64,000 nucleotides of DNA from Phalacrocorax aristotelis (lineage: Eukaryota; Chordata; Aves; Suliformes; Phalacrocoracidae). The notes under the pieces were generated by a model. The model had not been told where the DNA came from, ran no database searches, and saw only the letters and a list, made by a program, of their open reading frames with translations. Location: NCBI RefSeq assembly GCF_949628215.1, contig NC_134280.1, positions 1,002,501 to 1,066,500 on the forward strand, given 5' to 3'. The translations under genes and the position numbers were made by a program. Shown here in pieces: positions 1-13,000 of this stretch (position 1 is its first letter; the number at the start of each line of letters is the position of its first letter).

Positions 1-3000
1 CACAATAAATCTGAATTTTTGAACATTCAGTGGAGAAATCGTGCAAAGCACGGGGAACCCAGCCCCAAAACACCGCTCCTCAAAAACCCCGGCTCGTTTC
101 GGTTCCACCTCGAGCAGCCAGTTCAGGATCATGGCCCAAGGCAATCTTAGCGCTGCAGAATATTGGGGATGAAGACGACTGTAGCAGAAGTTTTCTGACA
201 TATCACTTGCACCCCACAGATTTGATAAAAATTCATAATCATCGTGATTATACTCTGGAGGTATCGGTCCTGGTTATTTCTGGGGGGAACACGCGGAAGG
301 GAGCCATTTTGCCTGCACATACACAACCCCTCAACTCGGCACAGCTACATCACAGCTGTGGAATGTCCCTATTACAAGTGTAAATTAAAACCTATAAAAT
401 AATATGGAGATTATAAAAATTGCGTTAAAACTGATAACAGCTTTACTGATTTACTGACAATGAAAATATATCGCATTTTTTCTGTCAGAACATTTATCAA
501 CACATGGCAACCCTGGACTAACTTGACATGTGAAATGATCAAAATGGATTATGGAATCTCTTCCGTTCATTTCTATTGATTTTAGTTACGATGAAATTCA
601 TCAGCGTGCAAAGGAGCGCTTGCGACTGGCATTTCCCCCCCCCCAAAATGCAGGGCCGCTGGCTGGCTGCAATTCTAGCATGAGACGGCAGCGCGGAACA
701 CCTTACTCTGCGTGTCCTCGGCGAGTGCGCACAGCTCCTACGTCCCGAGAATGCTGAGTGCTGTATTAACTCCTAATTTTCACTTTTAAACTACAAAGTG
801 CGAAATGCTGAGCTAAAACGGGAGAGCACGGACAAAATTATGTTATGTTTACCAACAAGCATCTCTGACATTTTTCCTTTAAAAATAAACTTTTCTGAGG
901 TTAATCAAAGTTATTTTTGTAACTGCCGTAACAAACTGCCGGTGAAGGGACCACTTTTAATCGCTTTTATTGATTCATGCTTTCAGTTCCTACTCAGTTA
1001 AAAACAAGGCACATTAAATACATCCTCTTATTGCTCTATAAATGCATGCGGCTCATTCTGAATATCAAAAGTAATAAATAATGGCAGTAAAACACCGAGA
1101 CAGTTATAAAAATGACAACCCAGCCTCAAACACAGTATTTAACAGTTCAGTCTAGAACAGCAGCCTAACAAAATATGCAAGTGCCACGTGTAAAAGAGGC
1201 GGTGTCTGTACATGTGTGTACATATCTACACCCGTATTTATACACGCATACACAAACACGCTGCATGTGCACGCCTGCCCTCCCCCCAGGGCGTGCAGTT
1301 CATTTAAAACACAAAATAAACACCCGTTGAGAAATCCAACTCCCACCTCAAAAGGAAAAGAAAAAAAAAGAAAAATATAAAGAGAAAAAGAAATCACATA
1401 ACTGCTTTTCCACATAGGATCAGAACAATGCAAGACAGTGACATTTTACAACTCTTTCTACAGTACATTCACATGAAAAAAAACCCAAACAAAATAAACA
1501 ACAAAGTCAACATTCCTGAAAACAAATGCGAGCTGATAAATAAATACTTCTAGGGTTTTTTTTCACGTATAGATTTAGCTGTTTTAGGTAACACATGCAA
1601 TCTTCTCCCATTACACAAGGTAGTCACACGAGATCTTGCTGTGCCGTACAAAAGAGCAGAGAAGCACCACAGTAAAGTGCCGAAGATGCAAAGCAAATTC
1701 GTATCGGAGGACACACGCACAGCCAAGAAACCCCGAAGTCACGTTCCCTACGCAATATTACTGCAGCAAGGGAACAAAGAGTAGACGTTGGGTACAAAGC
1801 AGAAAATTGTGGCTTTACAAGTAAACTTGTATTATTAATTCTTAACAGTGCCATTTATAGGGGAGTGGAGGAGAATTCTCATTTAAATCATACAAAAGAT
1901 GTTCAATATTGTAAATATTTTTTCTTTATGTGGCCTGGAAAAGGTCTCATTATTTTTACTTTTTCTTTTTTTTTGTTCTAAATTAAATTGTTAGCAGTGG
2001 AATCCTAAACCCCTTCCTTCCTTACCTTGCGCACTGAGCCAAAATAACCTGCGTACTGTACACTCATTTCCCTCCAGATCCGCAGCATATGCAAAGTCTG
2101 CTGTTGTGCTCTTGTTTGCAAGGGGTTTTGGACGTACGAAGCCATGTCACACATTAGATACTTTACCTGAATATGCTGGAACATATTCGCCAAAGAGAAG
2201 CTTGCAGGACCACCGAAACAAACCCCTTTGTTTGGGGAAGAACTTTCATGCTGTCAAATGTGCTAACTCCTCGCTCCCATAGGCCGTGCCTCATGAGCAC
2301 AGGACTCGAAGCAAAAAAGCCAGAGCCCCTTAACAATACCTGCGTTTTGGTACAAGCAGCATCAAAAAAAAATTATAACATGCAAAAACCATCCGAAAGG
2401 CATTTACTGAAACTGTCTCCTTCCCTCCAGATTCTCCCAGTTGTTTGGACTGACAAAACCATAACTGTGTATGAATTTGAAATGAGGTTTGCCTTTTTTT
2501 TGTATCTACTATTTCTAAACACCTGAATTTTTCATTTTGCATTTTTTTTAAAGGACTCTGCCTCTCCAGCCAAACACGTCTGTACTGACTATGCTACATA
2601 CGCGCATTCCTCAGCATCTCCATTTCGTGTATGCAATCATTTTGCCTTTTAAAATACCGAAGTAATCGTTGCTGTTATTTTCCATTAGTGGAAGTGGTCA
2701 CATCAGTTAAAATAGATCAGATTTTACACAAGTAGAAATTCTGACACCTTAGAACTGAGGCTTGTTTTGAGTTGTAAATTGGTATTCATACTCAAAGTAT
2801 ATAACAGGATGACAAATCAATCAATAAGCCATTCTTATGTTTCCCCCTTCCATGCTCTACATTAGGCAGAACTCCTCCACCCGCCCGTGGCCCAAGTCAG
2901 CCTAACAACAGAAAGGCAAATAGCCAGACACAGCATCACTGGAAACAGCTCAAGAGAGTGGTCCTAATTTTTGTTTTTCTCCATTAATCTGCTCAAAAAT

Positions 3001-3184
3001 AGCCCTTTCACTTTACAGAAGAGTTACTGGAATGCAAAACAAATGTCATTGTTTCACTCTGTCATTAGCGTTTTTAAATAAACAATTAAGACTCATGCTA
3101 TCAAAGCCTGGCCATATCCTACGTATCGTTAGTGTTTGTCCAAAATGGGAAACAGTATGAAATGCTTTACAGCATGAACCACCA
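1..3184. other. GPD2 distal 3' UTR or downstream intergenic DNA
   Basis: No gene was recognised. On the minus strand another AATAAA lies at 971-966 and overlapping ATTTA pentamers at 1533-1551. A GT-rich stretch lies at 1198-1282. These would fit an extended 3' UTR, but sequence alone cannot show that it is transcribed. Open frames here are under 120 codons and unconvincing. Confidence 0.4.
966..971 (-). terminator. Candidate distal polyadenylation signal
   Basis: CAATAAAAGC on the minus strand, 3.0 kb past the stop codon. It could end a long-3'-UTR isoform. Confidence 0.25.
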
Positions 3185-3961
3185 CCTGCGAGACAACGCT
3201 ATTTATTAAAGGAAGCTTGTTTTTATTAATATGGGAGAAAGGAAAGCTGTCCCCTAGTTTTTAACCAAATTATTAACTTGGGTGATTAATCAAGACGTCT
3301 TGCAGTTTCTCAGCTTCGTACTGCTGTTATTTTCGCCTGGCCACGTATTGGTACCACTGAAATAACAGAGCGCTCGGAAGAGCAAAGCCAGCCACCCGCA
3401 GAAGGCTTGTGGCAGTTCCTCACCGTCATCACTACCTCAGGGAGCGTCACTTTAGTTCCTTTTGTGATACCATCGCCAGTCCAGAACATCAGCTTTCCCT
3501 CTCTTGCTTTTCCCCGAAGAGGACAGAGCAGCAGCTTTTAAATACTAAGTGTGCATTTGCAAAACTCAACGCAACACATTTAACGGCAGGATTCACTTTA
3601 AGCATCGTTTTCTTTAAAGGTAAAGGCGATATAAAAGTTAATGAACAAGGCAGTATGTGCACATGTGCTTGTGTGAGCACCCAAATCATTCTAGACTGTA
3701 TTCTTGAACTCTCGTTAATAAACTCCTACGTCTAAACAATACCCAGTCCAAAAGGCCACGTACTGGAGTGTTAAGAGCTGCACAGAAAGCCATTAATAAT
3801 GAAAACAAATGCACCATCGTATTTTTGTAAGAGCTACACCAATAGATACCAGTCATCTTGACCAAGCAAGGACAATCAGAAGCACTGGAATGTTGTTCAG
3901 CAGAGAGGCGCGGCCACGCATCTCCGTTGGCTGTGGCTGCGCGCACACGTTGTGTCGGAAC
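3185..3961 (-). other. GPD2 proximal 3' UTR (inferred)
   Basis: The sequence after TGA runs to the first AATAAA pair on the minus strand, which would give a UTR of about 0.78 kb. The true end could lie further downstream. Confidence 0.45.
3202..3227 (-). terminator. Paired AATAAA polyadenylation signals
   Basis: AATAAA occurs on the minus strand at 3227-3222 and at 3207-3202, 20 bp apart. The downstream minus-strand sequence is GT-rich (GTTGTCTCGCAGGTGGTGG), as expected for a cleavage/polyadenylation site near 3185. Confidence 0.5.
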
Positions 3962-4087
3962 TCAGAGTCCACCACCGCTCCGGTCCACCGGAATCACCAC
4001 CCTCTGGCGCAGATTCTCCTCAGCAGTCTTCATGAGCACAGCCAGCCGGCTTCCAGAGACGTGGCCCTTCTGAATAGCGCTCATGAG
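3962..4087 (-). CDS. GPD2: GPD2 coding exon 16 (C-terminus and stop)
   Basis: 126 nt encode residues 687-727 and TGA (3964-3962). It begins LMSAIQKGHVSGSRLAVLMK and ends RVVIPVDRSGGGL; mammalian GPD2 ends in a near-identical ...IPVDRSCGGL. The acceptor is GTGTCTTAAG, preceded by a short pyrimidine tract. The 3' UTR continues below 3962. Confidence 0.96.
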   Translation of the reverse strand, partial: LMSAIQKGHVSGSRLAVLMKTAEENLRQRVVIPVDRSGGGL

Positions 4088-7000
4088 CTTAAGACACAAC
4101 AGGGAGAGCATCCCGTTAACTCATTTGCAAGACGAAGAACAGAGGTAGACGCTACAGCCCCTCACGGAAAGGCCTCAGTAAGCAGCCAAGGGGACGGCAG
4201 GGCAGCTACCACCGACACCAGTCCCTGAGCAGACACCACACGAGCCCTCCACCGACACGGCGTATGGGGCGCAGGACACCAGCGGAGTCGTGCAGCTTGG
4301 TGCTGTTAACTCATGGCGTACGGACACGGCTGGCTGTCCTGCCCCTGGGCCACCAAGGGTGGATGCTGACATGGTTCCAGTCCAAACAATGGCAGAGCTT
4401 GTCCAAGAGCCCTTAGCAAACGTTAAAGAATATACAGAACTCATTTTTCCATATAGAAAGCAAAACTGCTGTATGGTTTCAAAGACTCACCCCAAAGCTT
4501 GATTCCTATTTTCCAGAAACATCAGGGAAAGTTTTGGCCGGGCACAGGTGGCAGCAAGAGCAGAAGTACCAAATACGATCCACTTGGAAGTAACAGTGCA
4601 GGCAACCATCAACAGCAGGGTTTTTTCAGTGACATTTAAGAATGCAGGATAACCCATCCCTTTCACAGGCTTTTTTTTTTTTTAACCTCTTTTTTGCTAT
4701 CTGAAAGATGTACCTAATAGAAGCACACCATTCCTGATCTACCACTGACCCTGGACCATGACCTTTTTTGTTCATGTGCCCTTCTTTGTAGTGACAGTGT
4801 ACTTGACTTCCACAATTCTTTCAAATCCAAATTCCTTTATAGACTTTTAAAACTAATTTGCCTTTAAGTCCTTGAAACTGGACTCAGCTCTATCTTAACG
4901 AACACATACTAGTGCTAAGATTTTAGTTAATTCTTTTTTTATCCCACGGATAAAGCGAGCATTAGACTTGAAATTACATGCAGTCAGCTTGCCAAAGACT
5001 ACTATGGAAAGCAATCGGTGCTTACAAAATGCAATTTCTTACTCCCATTGAGTGTTAAGAATCCTTCAGATTTCTCCCCATCTATAGAAAAATCTGTTCA
5101 TTATATCTGCAGCTGGACCTATGCAAATGTGGTATCAACCCTGTCAAAGCAGGAATGAGAACCCGGGAGGGGAAAGGGACAGAAGGGAACCCTGTGCTTT
5201 ACAGACCCAGCTGAGGCTAGAAAAACCTCCCTGCATTTTGAAGGCATTTCGATCACCCTGTGCAGCCAGGAGGCAAGGTGGAGGGTGAGTCGGGAAGGAG
5301 AGGACCAGCAGAGGCAGCTGGTCAAAGAGCAGGAGTTACAGCCAGCAAGGGAAGTCCTCCATCGCTGGGGCTGAGTACTCCCTCGCCTCCCTCCCCACTC
5401 CCCACACGGACAGGGAGGCCCTAAGAGGGGAGGCACTGCCCTTGCACCCATTCACCCTGCTTGACAACACAGCCTTGTGCCTGCCTGGTCTGGCTGCGCT
5501 GCATGCTCTCTGGGGAAGCGACCACAGAGAGAGCTGATCCTCTGGCACTACCATGAGAGCAAGAGTTTCTGGTACGCAGGTCTGCCAGGACCCCAAAGGA
5601 AACCTGCTGGTGGGAAAATGGCTTCCTCCTGATTTAACATGGGGTTGGGTTCTTTTTTTGCCTCCACATAACAAAACTAGTTCCCAAGGTCCCCCTCCTT
5701 TCTTGAGCACAAATGACAGCAGCACAAGGCTTCTGTATGCAAGTCTCCAGAAGAAGCGTCCCCGCCCTAAGACAGCTCCACGCGCACCTAACCGCCGTCA
5801 GAGCCCTGCCTCCCTGCCGTGGTGGAGCGCCCTGGGTGCAGTCGGCGCGGCTCACTGCGGTCCGCTTTCCCTCTGTGAAACACGCGGAAGCCTCGGTGTC
5901 TGCCGGGACTGGTTCTCGCAAGGCCGTTATTTGAGTTACGTCGGCAATCGGCGGTTGGCCGGATGAAAGCACTTGGCACTGCGCTGCTCCCCACCCGGAG
6001 AGCTACGCGGCCACCCTCGTACAATGTGTTCCTATATTCTAATATAAACGTCCACAAATATTTGCACATGGCTTTCCACAAGCATTCTGTGGTAAAATGC
6101 AATTACTTGAAAGTGTTCAGAAAGCAAACACAAAAGTATTGGGAACTGACTTAACAGATCCATTTAAAAAAAAAATTAAACAACCATTTAATGTATTTTG
6201 TTCCTTCCATGGCAACCTCCTGTTAATTTTATGACCACACTTCCCCCTCAGCACTTGGCCCCGCAGCGGCTCCCCGTGCGCTGCGCTCTCCTCTACAGGA
6301 CAGAGGTGCACAGGCACAAGCGAGCACTACTGCAGCACCCATCATGAGCCTTAAATATATAGATTGCGCTGTGAAATGTATAGGGGAAGCCAGTAGCCAG
6401 AGTTACACCGTTTTACAAAAGTAACAGTGAAACTACACCAACAGCGACGTGCCTTTTATATTTTACAGCTATCATGGCTTAGGGCAGGCAAGCCCTAGTG
6501 AGGCTATGCAGCCCAGTAAAGTAAAAACCCTAGAAAGCCACAAAAAAAAAATCCACAGAAAACAATTACTGCTAGTTTCAACTTCTTAACCACTGTGTAT
6601 CCAAACTAACCAAGTTACAGTTTAACACAGCCCTAACAGTAAACAGTGGGTTCCCCCCCACCCATTAAAAGTTTTCACATGCAAAGGGCTGTGCGAGGGA
6701 GACCCTTTTCAAGAGCCAGAACAGCAGCTGCAATTTTCTCTTATATTGGAATACATAAGCATAAACTCCCAAAGCCCTTGTTTCTTTTTCTTTCCCCTCC
6801 ACGGTTTGTTTGGGTTTTGTCCCCCCCTTCCCCCCGGTGCCTTGCAGTTACCCAGCTAAATTGCTCCATTTTAGGCAAATAAATAGTCCTTTTTTCTAAT
6901 GCTGGACACAACCTGTGAAAATTTTCTGCATTTAGATTCAACAATGCTGCTCTTATCTACAGCTCATCTCGAGAGAGACAATTACCATTTCCTTTGCCTT

Positions 7001-10000
7001 GATCTTGTTTGTTTAACTTGACACAGTGAAGAAAGGGCTGACATTGACCAAAATCCCCAGCATTAATTTATCTCATGTTCGGCATTCATCATTGCCACCA
7101 GGCAGGAAAGACATGGCAGTCACTTGAAATACCACACCAAGAAAGGCTCCGCAAAAACAAAGCTGGCTGGCAAACTGCATATGCAAGAGGAGCTGGGCAA
7201 ACAAATGGTTCAGTGGCACCCTGAATTCTATTTTAAAGCTCTGCAAAAAGCAGGGATGTATGGGCTGTCAGTGTAACGCCTTTCGCACACACCGAGATAA
7301 CGTTAGCCAAGCCAGGAGTTAAAATGGGATTATATGGATTGGATGTGCTTTAACCACAAGCTCATTCTTGAAAATATTCAAAATAGTTTAGAAACTACCA
7401 GTCACTTAACAGACCCAGATAAATGTCAGCATGCATAACTGTGCCATATACCTTCCAACGTACAATTGTAGCATTTTTTAATACATTTAAACAGCGTTTC
7501 TGGATTAAAAAAGCCAAATTCACGTCCGTACTGGGGAATACTTTGAAAAATGGGCCTGTTCTTTGGGCCTCGTCATTTCTGCACATGAAACAAATCCCTG
7601 AATATCATTGCTGCTCGAGGATGGCTGCGTGCCACTGACCTTGTGATCTGGCAAAGGGCATCGACACTACAGCGTTTACCCGAGCAACGCTCACCTAGTC
7701 TCCGACCCAGTCCTCCAGCAAAGGGGGAGAAAATCTAATGGACAAAGTCACAGGTATTTAAGTTACCACAGCATCTCTTGTAACACAGAAAACCTACCTG
7801 CAGAAACTCATTGAGCTCAACCTGTCCGTTTTTGTTCAGATCCACTTCATTGAGGATATCATGAAGTGTGTTTTCAGCAATTTGCACGCTGATGCTCTAG
7901 GCAAAAAAAAAAAAGCACAGAAGTACATCAGCTGGATTGTTCAGCACTATTTGTGCCACACTCGGAAATTTAGATAAGAGGCTTAAAAAGGAAACTGAAA
8001 GAACACAAGGAAGCGTTACCTCCAAGACACGCTGCACATCCAGTATAGTAATAAACCCTTTCTTGTCCTTGTCAAACATGTGGAATCGCTTCTTGTACCT
8101 GCAAGATAAGGATTATCAGTGGGAAAAACTGCACTCAGAAGAATGACAGGTATTAATTCCTATCAGCATAGGGAACTCTCTTACTCTACTTACCTTTCAA
8201 TATCTGAAGGCACTAGACTGATTTCGGAGCTGTCTGTTAATTGATCCGATTTTACTTTGTAGCCCATTTCATAATAGAGAAATTTTCTAGCAGCTTCAAG
8301 TTCCTCCTACAACGAAATAAGGACAAACTGTATATCCAAGGAATAGCAAGTTCTTGCACAATTATTTTTAATGTAGCATTTTTTAGCTTCTTCCACTTAG
8401 CTAGAATTTACCTAAGGTCCAAAAATTAAACAGATGGTAGCCAAAAATTATTTAAAAAAAATAACTCAAGCTTAGGCACTCTTTAGTCTTGAAAAGAGAT
8501 ATCAAGCCTAGTAAAGACTCCTAATTACCATGTAAACGCTTCCAGGACGATACCACACCTTCAGTCACACAGGGTCTATCTACCCATTTCGTGAGGAATG
8601 GTGCCTGCAGGTCAGGCCTACAAAGCACTGTTTAACTCACAGCTGGTATCTTAGTGCAATGTCTCACCTAACTGCCTAATATTGGGGCACGGAGGGAATC
8701 GGGAGGCTCAAACCTGGCAGGTTCTTTACATTTTAAACTAGTTTTTGTGATGGCAGTAAAATTAATTTATTACCTGAAAATTCAATGCAAGGTCTTCCAT
8801 AGCCAGTTTTTTAATAAGTGATAAACACCTGCCATACATGAAGTAGTGCAGAAGAGAGCTCTCCCTACAGCGACGGGTACACCCAACACGGTTTTAAGAG
8901 TGACACAAGCATCTGCCACATGGGCACCAATATTAAATAGTCCGCACTGCAGTTATCAAACACAAGTAAGCATGCTAAGAAACGGCCACCAGAGCAGGAA
9001 AAGATTCCTAGACACGTACATATACGCCACTTCATCTAGCAGAGACTTGTTTGCGAAGCTGTATTAAGAGACCAACTCAACCATACTGACCACTCTTACG
9101 TACTTCGCTATAAGCACAGAAATTCGCCTTGAAGTCCCAAACCAACAAAGACTTATTTAGTGGTCTTATTAGAAGATCTAAACTGAAGAATGCTCTTCTG
9201 GATGGGCATTGAATTGCCTCGTCTGTCATGCTGAAATATAGCAAATGCCAGACTGCTGTGAAAATGCAGCACTTCAAAATGGCCCAAGACCGGCTACGGA
9301 AGAGACGCTCAATAACTCAAGGGGTTTTTAGCCTCGTTTGAAAGAAAAGGAGACTTTTCCAAAAGAAACCCCAGTGGGCATTCGGGGAACCCAGAGACCA
9401 CCTCGCTGGCGTCAGTGAGCTCACACAAGCCATGGATGGCTTTGTAAGTCTTACAGGTACATGCGGTACTCATTAGCTTTCCTTCCTGCGGGTTAGGCTG
9501 AGGACGGGTGCCTAACTCCCCAACTACAGCCTGCTGGAGCTAAGGCTGTCCACGCAGCCCTAATGGCGTGCTGGCTTCAAATGCTTTGCTTTGCAAGCTT
9601 CCCATTTTCTAGTCTATCGTTATGGAAGAATTGATATAGCTTTGGTTAACGTGGTGGATTATTCTACAAGCAAATCTCACTGGGTAAGGGTGAGAGCCTC
9701 TAACTTCAGTCAAGGCTTCAGACTATGAGGCTGCACAACATCCATGCAGGCAAGCAACACAGATCACAGCTGTGGCACGATGGTGTCTCCTTCATTATGC
9801 GTTCCTGTGGGGAGGCTTTGGAATCACCGCAGGTGCTCTGGCTAGCAGGGTTCAAACGAGCTCCTTCCAGAATGTTAATCAAACTTCTAAGTGGCTAAAA
9901 GGTTTTGCGAACAGTCCAAGGGAAACTTCCCATCCCCTTTGGAGTGGAAGGGCTAGGGGAGCATTCCCAGGTTCCATTTGCTTGAAAGAAGTGGAAGAAG

Positions 10001-13000
10001 TCCCAAACCACGCGTCCCTCTCAGGTACAGCACTCCTTGCGCTGCCTTTCCACCAGCATACTCCGAGCAGCATTACAAGCCCTGCCTCCGGGATTCTGGG
10101 CATTTGTCTTTTCACGACACCAGAAAGCAGCGATGATTGGTAACTGACGTGATGCGCTAGTTCGGAAGGGGCAGATTTCACGTCAGTAGGTGGGATGCCT
10201 ACATCTAAGCTAGTTACCTGAGGTACTCCTGACAGCTTGCGGAGATCTAAAGAGGGCTGTAGGGCACGATTCAGTGCGTGCACAGCAGATGCCTTTGTTA
10301 GCGTAAGTCGTCTGACCAAAGCTTGTTACTACAGAGCAGGCACACAGAGTCCAGCTTAAGAGACAACCTGTTGCCAACACCACAAGCGAGACGAGTCCCA
10401 CGCTGTATGTCTGAGCACAGACCCGCTGGGGGCAAAGGAAGCTAACAACGACCTTAAACATTAAGGTAGGCCAGAGAATGGTGCAAACTCAGTATCATTG
10501 CTTTTAAAAAGACACAGCAGACAAAAAGTTGTGACACAGGTTACAAGATCCTCCCTTTCTGAGGCAGATCTGTTTAAAAATGTCAGTAAACAAAATATCT
10601 GAGCAGGGATGGGTCAGTAACGCCAAGTCTGCTTTCACTTCTAAAGCTGGGGAACAACAGGATGCAGATTTTCCCTTTCCCCTGGCCAACACCAACTCAT
10701 TTCACAGCTATTTTTGTCATTAAGACTTTATCAAAGACACCAAGTGAAATCATTCTCTCAGGAAGAAAGCATCACTTGAAGTTTTCTATTCAACTAATTT
10801 AGATCCTTAATGTGAAAACTACTTAAGAAAAACAAAACGGTTTCAGATTAAAAAGCCTTTGTACCTTCTTTTTCTGCTCACTCCAGTTAAGTTCTTTCCC
10901 CATTATATCTACGATTCTTGGCAGGGCTTCCTCTGCAGCCTGCACATTCAGAAATGCCAGGCGAGTACGTCGGGAAATCATATCCACTGCCGTGCGGGCA
11001 TACTCTTTAACACCATAGACAACCTAGAACAATAAGACAAGGGGGAAAAAAGCAGATGAGAGGGTAGCCGGGCATTGTGGGAAGTTATGTTTAGCATCAC
11101 AAACCGCACTGCCGGGCTGGCTATACAAAAGGAACTTTCTGTAACTAGGTCCCCCCCAGCCAAGGGAAAGGTTTGAAAAGCTCCCTTTTTCTTCGAACAC
11201 TTTCTAAAATGCACCTGGGATCAAACATGTGCATATGAAAAAAAAATAGACATTCTATAATTATAAATATTTAATTATGTGCATTAATATGTGTAAATAT
11301 AAACATAAAAATAAAGCATGCTCCAGGGAAGGAGGGAAACAAGAACTGAAAAAAGATCTGGACCTCACCAAAGGAAAGGGCTTATGGAGATTTTTTACAG
11401 AGCAAGACAGGCCTGCTCTAGACCCTGCTTATCCCCAGAAGAGAATCAAAGAACGTTATGTAGTTTTTCCCACATACCTCAGCTTCAATATAAGGAAATT
11501 CAGATACAAGACGTTTTCCAACAATAGGCCATCTCTTTCCTGTAACTTGGGCTATTTTGGCCACCTCAAAAGCCTTGTCACCGTATGTTGAAGCTAGATG
11601 CTGAGCCACCTGCGGAGTTGAAACCAAATTCAGTAGGCTTTTGAAAGCATATCAAGTATACACACGACCGTCTTGTCAATTCTCTTGTTATTGGTGACAA
11701 ATAGGCTGAGGAGGGTATTCGGTTTTGATTGAGTGGGAGGAAACCACTTGCGCTGTGAATGGGTTAGACCAGCACTGACACCACTACGTATGTGCCAAGG
11801 TAATGGTGCGTGATGGTGCTCCAACTCTGCTGCTACGCTGCAGTCATATCTGAAGTATGGATTCTGTTGGGCTCGAAGGAGGGCAAAGCCTAGCATGTCG
11901 TAACGTTTTAAAGCAGGAAACAGTCAGGATTAAGAGGAAGGGGAAAGGGAAGAAGAGAAGAACAATTTTCAAAATTTATTTTTGTTAAAACTATCTTTGC
12001 CCCGGCCAGGTAATAAGCTCTTATCGGGCTCAGACCTTTGTATACGTTATATCGGCATTAGATTTAGTGGGAAGACAAAACCCTCCAACACAGAAACATC
12101 TGAGCATCAGCAGAGTACATGGCTCACCTCACTTTCAAGTCCATAGTCCTGGACCAACCTAATGTAGAGAGTGGGACTCCAGTCCTCAGCCCCTTGTAGC
12201 TGCAGTCCAATGGTCCTACTGGAACCTGCCTTCAGATCATGCGCCTGAATAGCTGCATCAATGGTGTCCTGGGCCATGGCACGGTAGGTTGTCCACTTCC
12301 CACCTGTAACCACACAGTTACTTATTGATTTGGGGAGAGCAAGCGGATACCAAGTTGATACGTACGATATATATCACATTATTCTTACTAGACTTGCTCC
12401 AACAAGCCAGTCACGCTACCACTGACAGATCATTATCTAGTTATAGGAACATGAAGGATTATTCTGTAACAAGAAAAGTTTTGAATAAAATACACTGGGG
12501 AAGCCCTAAGCAGCTACTTTAAGAGAACTACCAGTACCTGCTATTGTGACAAGACCACTGTCGCTAATGGTGACGACATGATTCCGGGATATCGACTGTG
12601 TGTCTTTGGAGTTGGGGTCTGTGACCAGAGGACGAATGCCACTCCACGCTGCCAACACATCTCCTCTTCTTACTGTCCGGAACCAAAGATCAGCCAAAGT
12701 CAGCCAAGAACTGATAGGTATTTATCTCATATCCCTCCTCTGGTCTTTGCCTGCACGTAGATACTTGCTGTGAAACAAGGACTGCACCACATCATCCTTG
12801 TTAGCTGGGCAACTCAAGAAGCTGGAAAAGATTCTCTAGAGTAATGGAATAAGCTGGGCTACAGAGTTAAAACCAGCGCTGCCATGATCAGTACCAGTAA
12901 CCTTCTCCAGCCCAAAACGAAGTCAGAGACAGAGGTCCATTTGCTCTCTTTGGTGGTCCTTTTTGAGGGTGCCAGAGCAGGGGCACAGGCTGCCCAGAGA

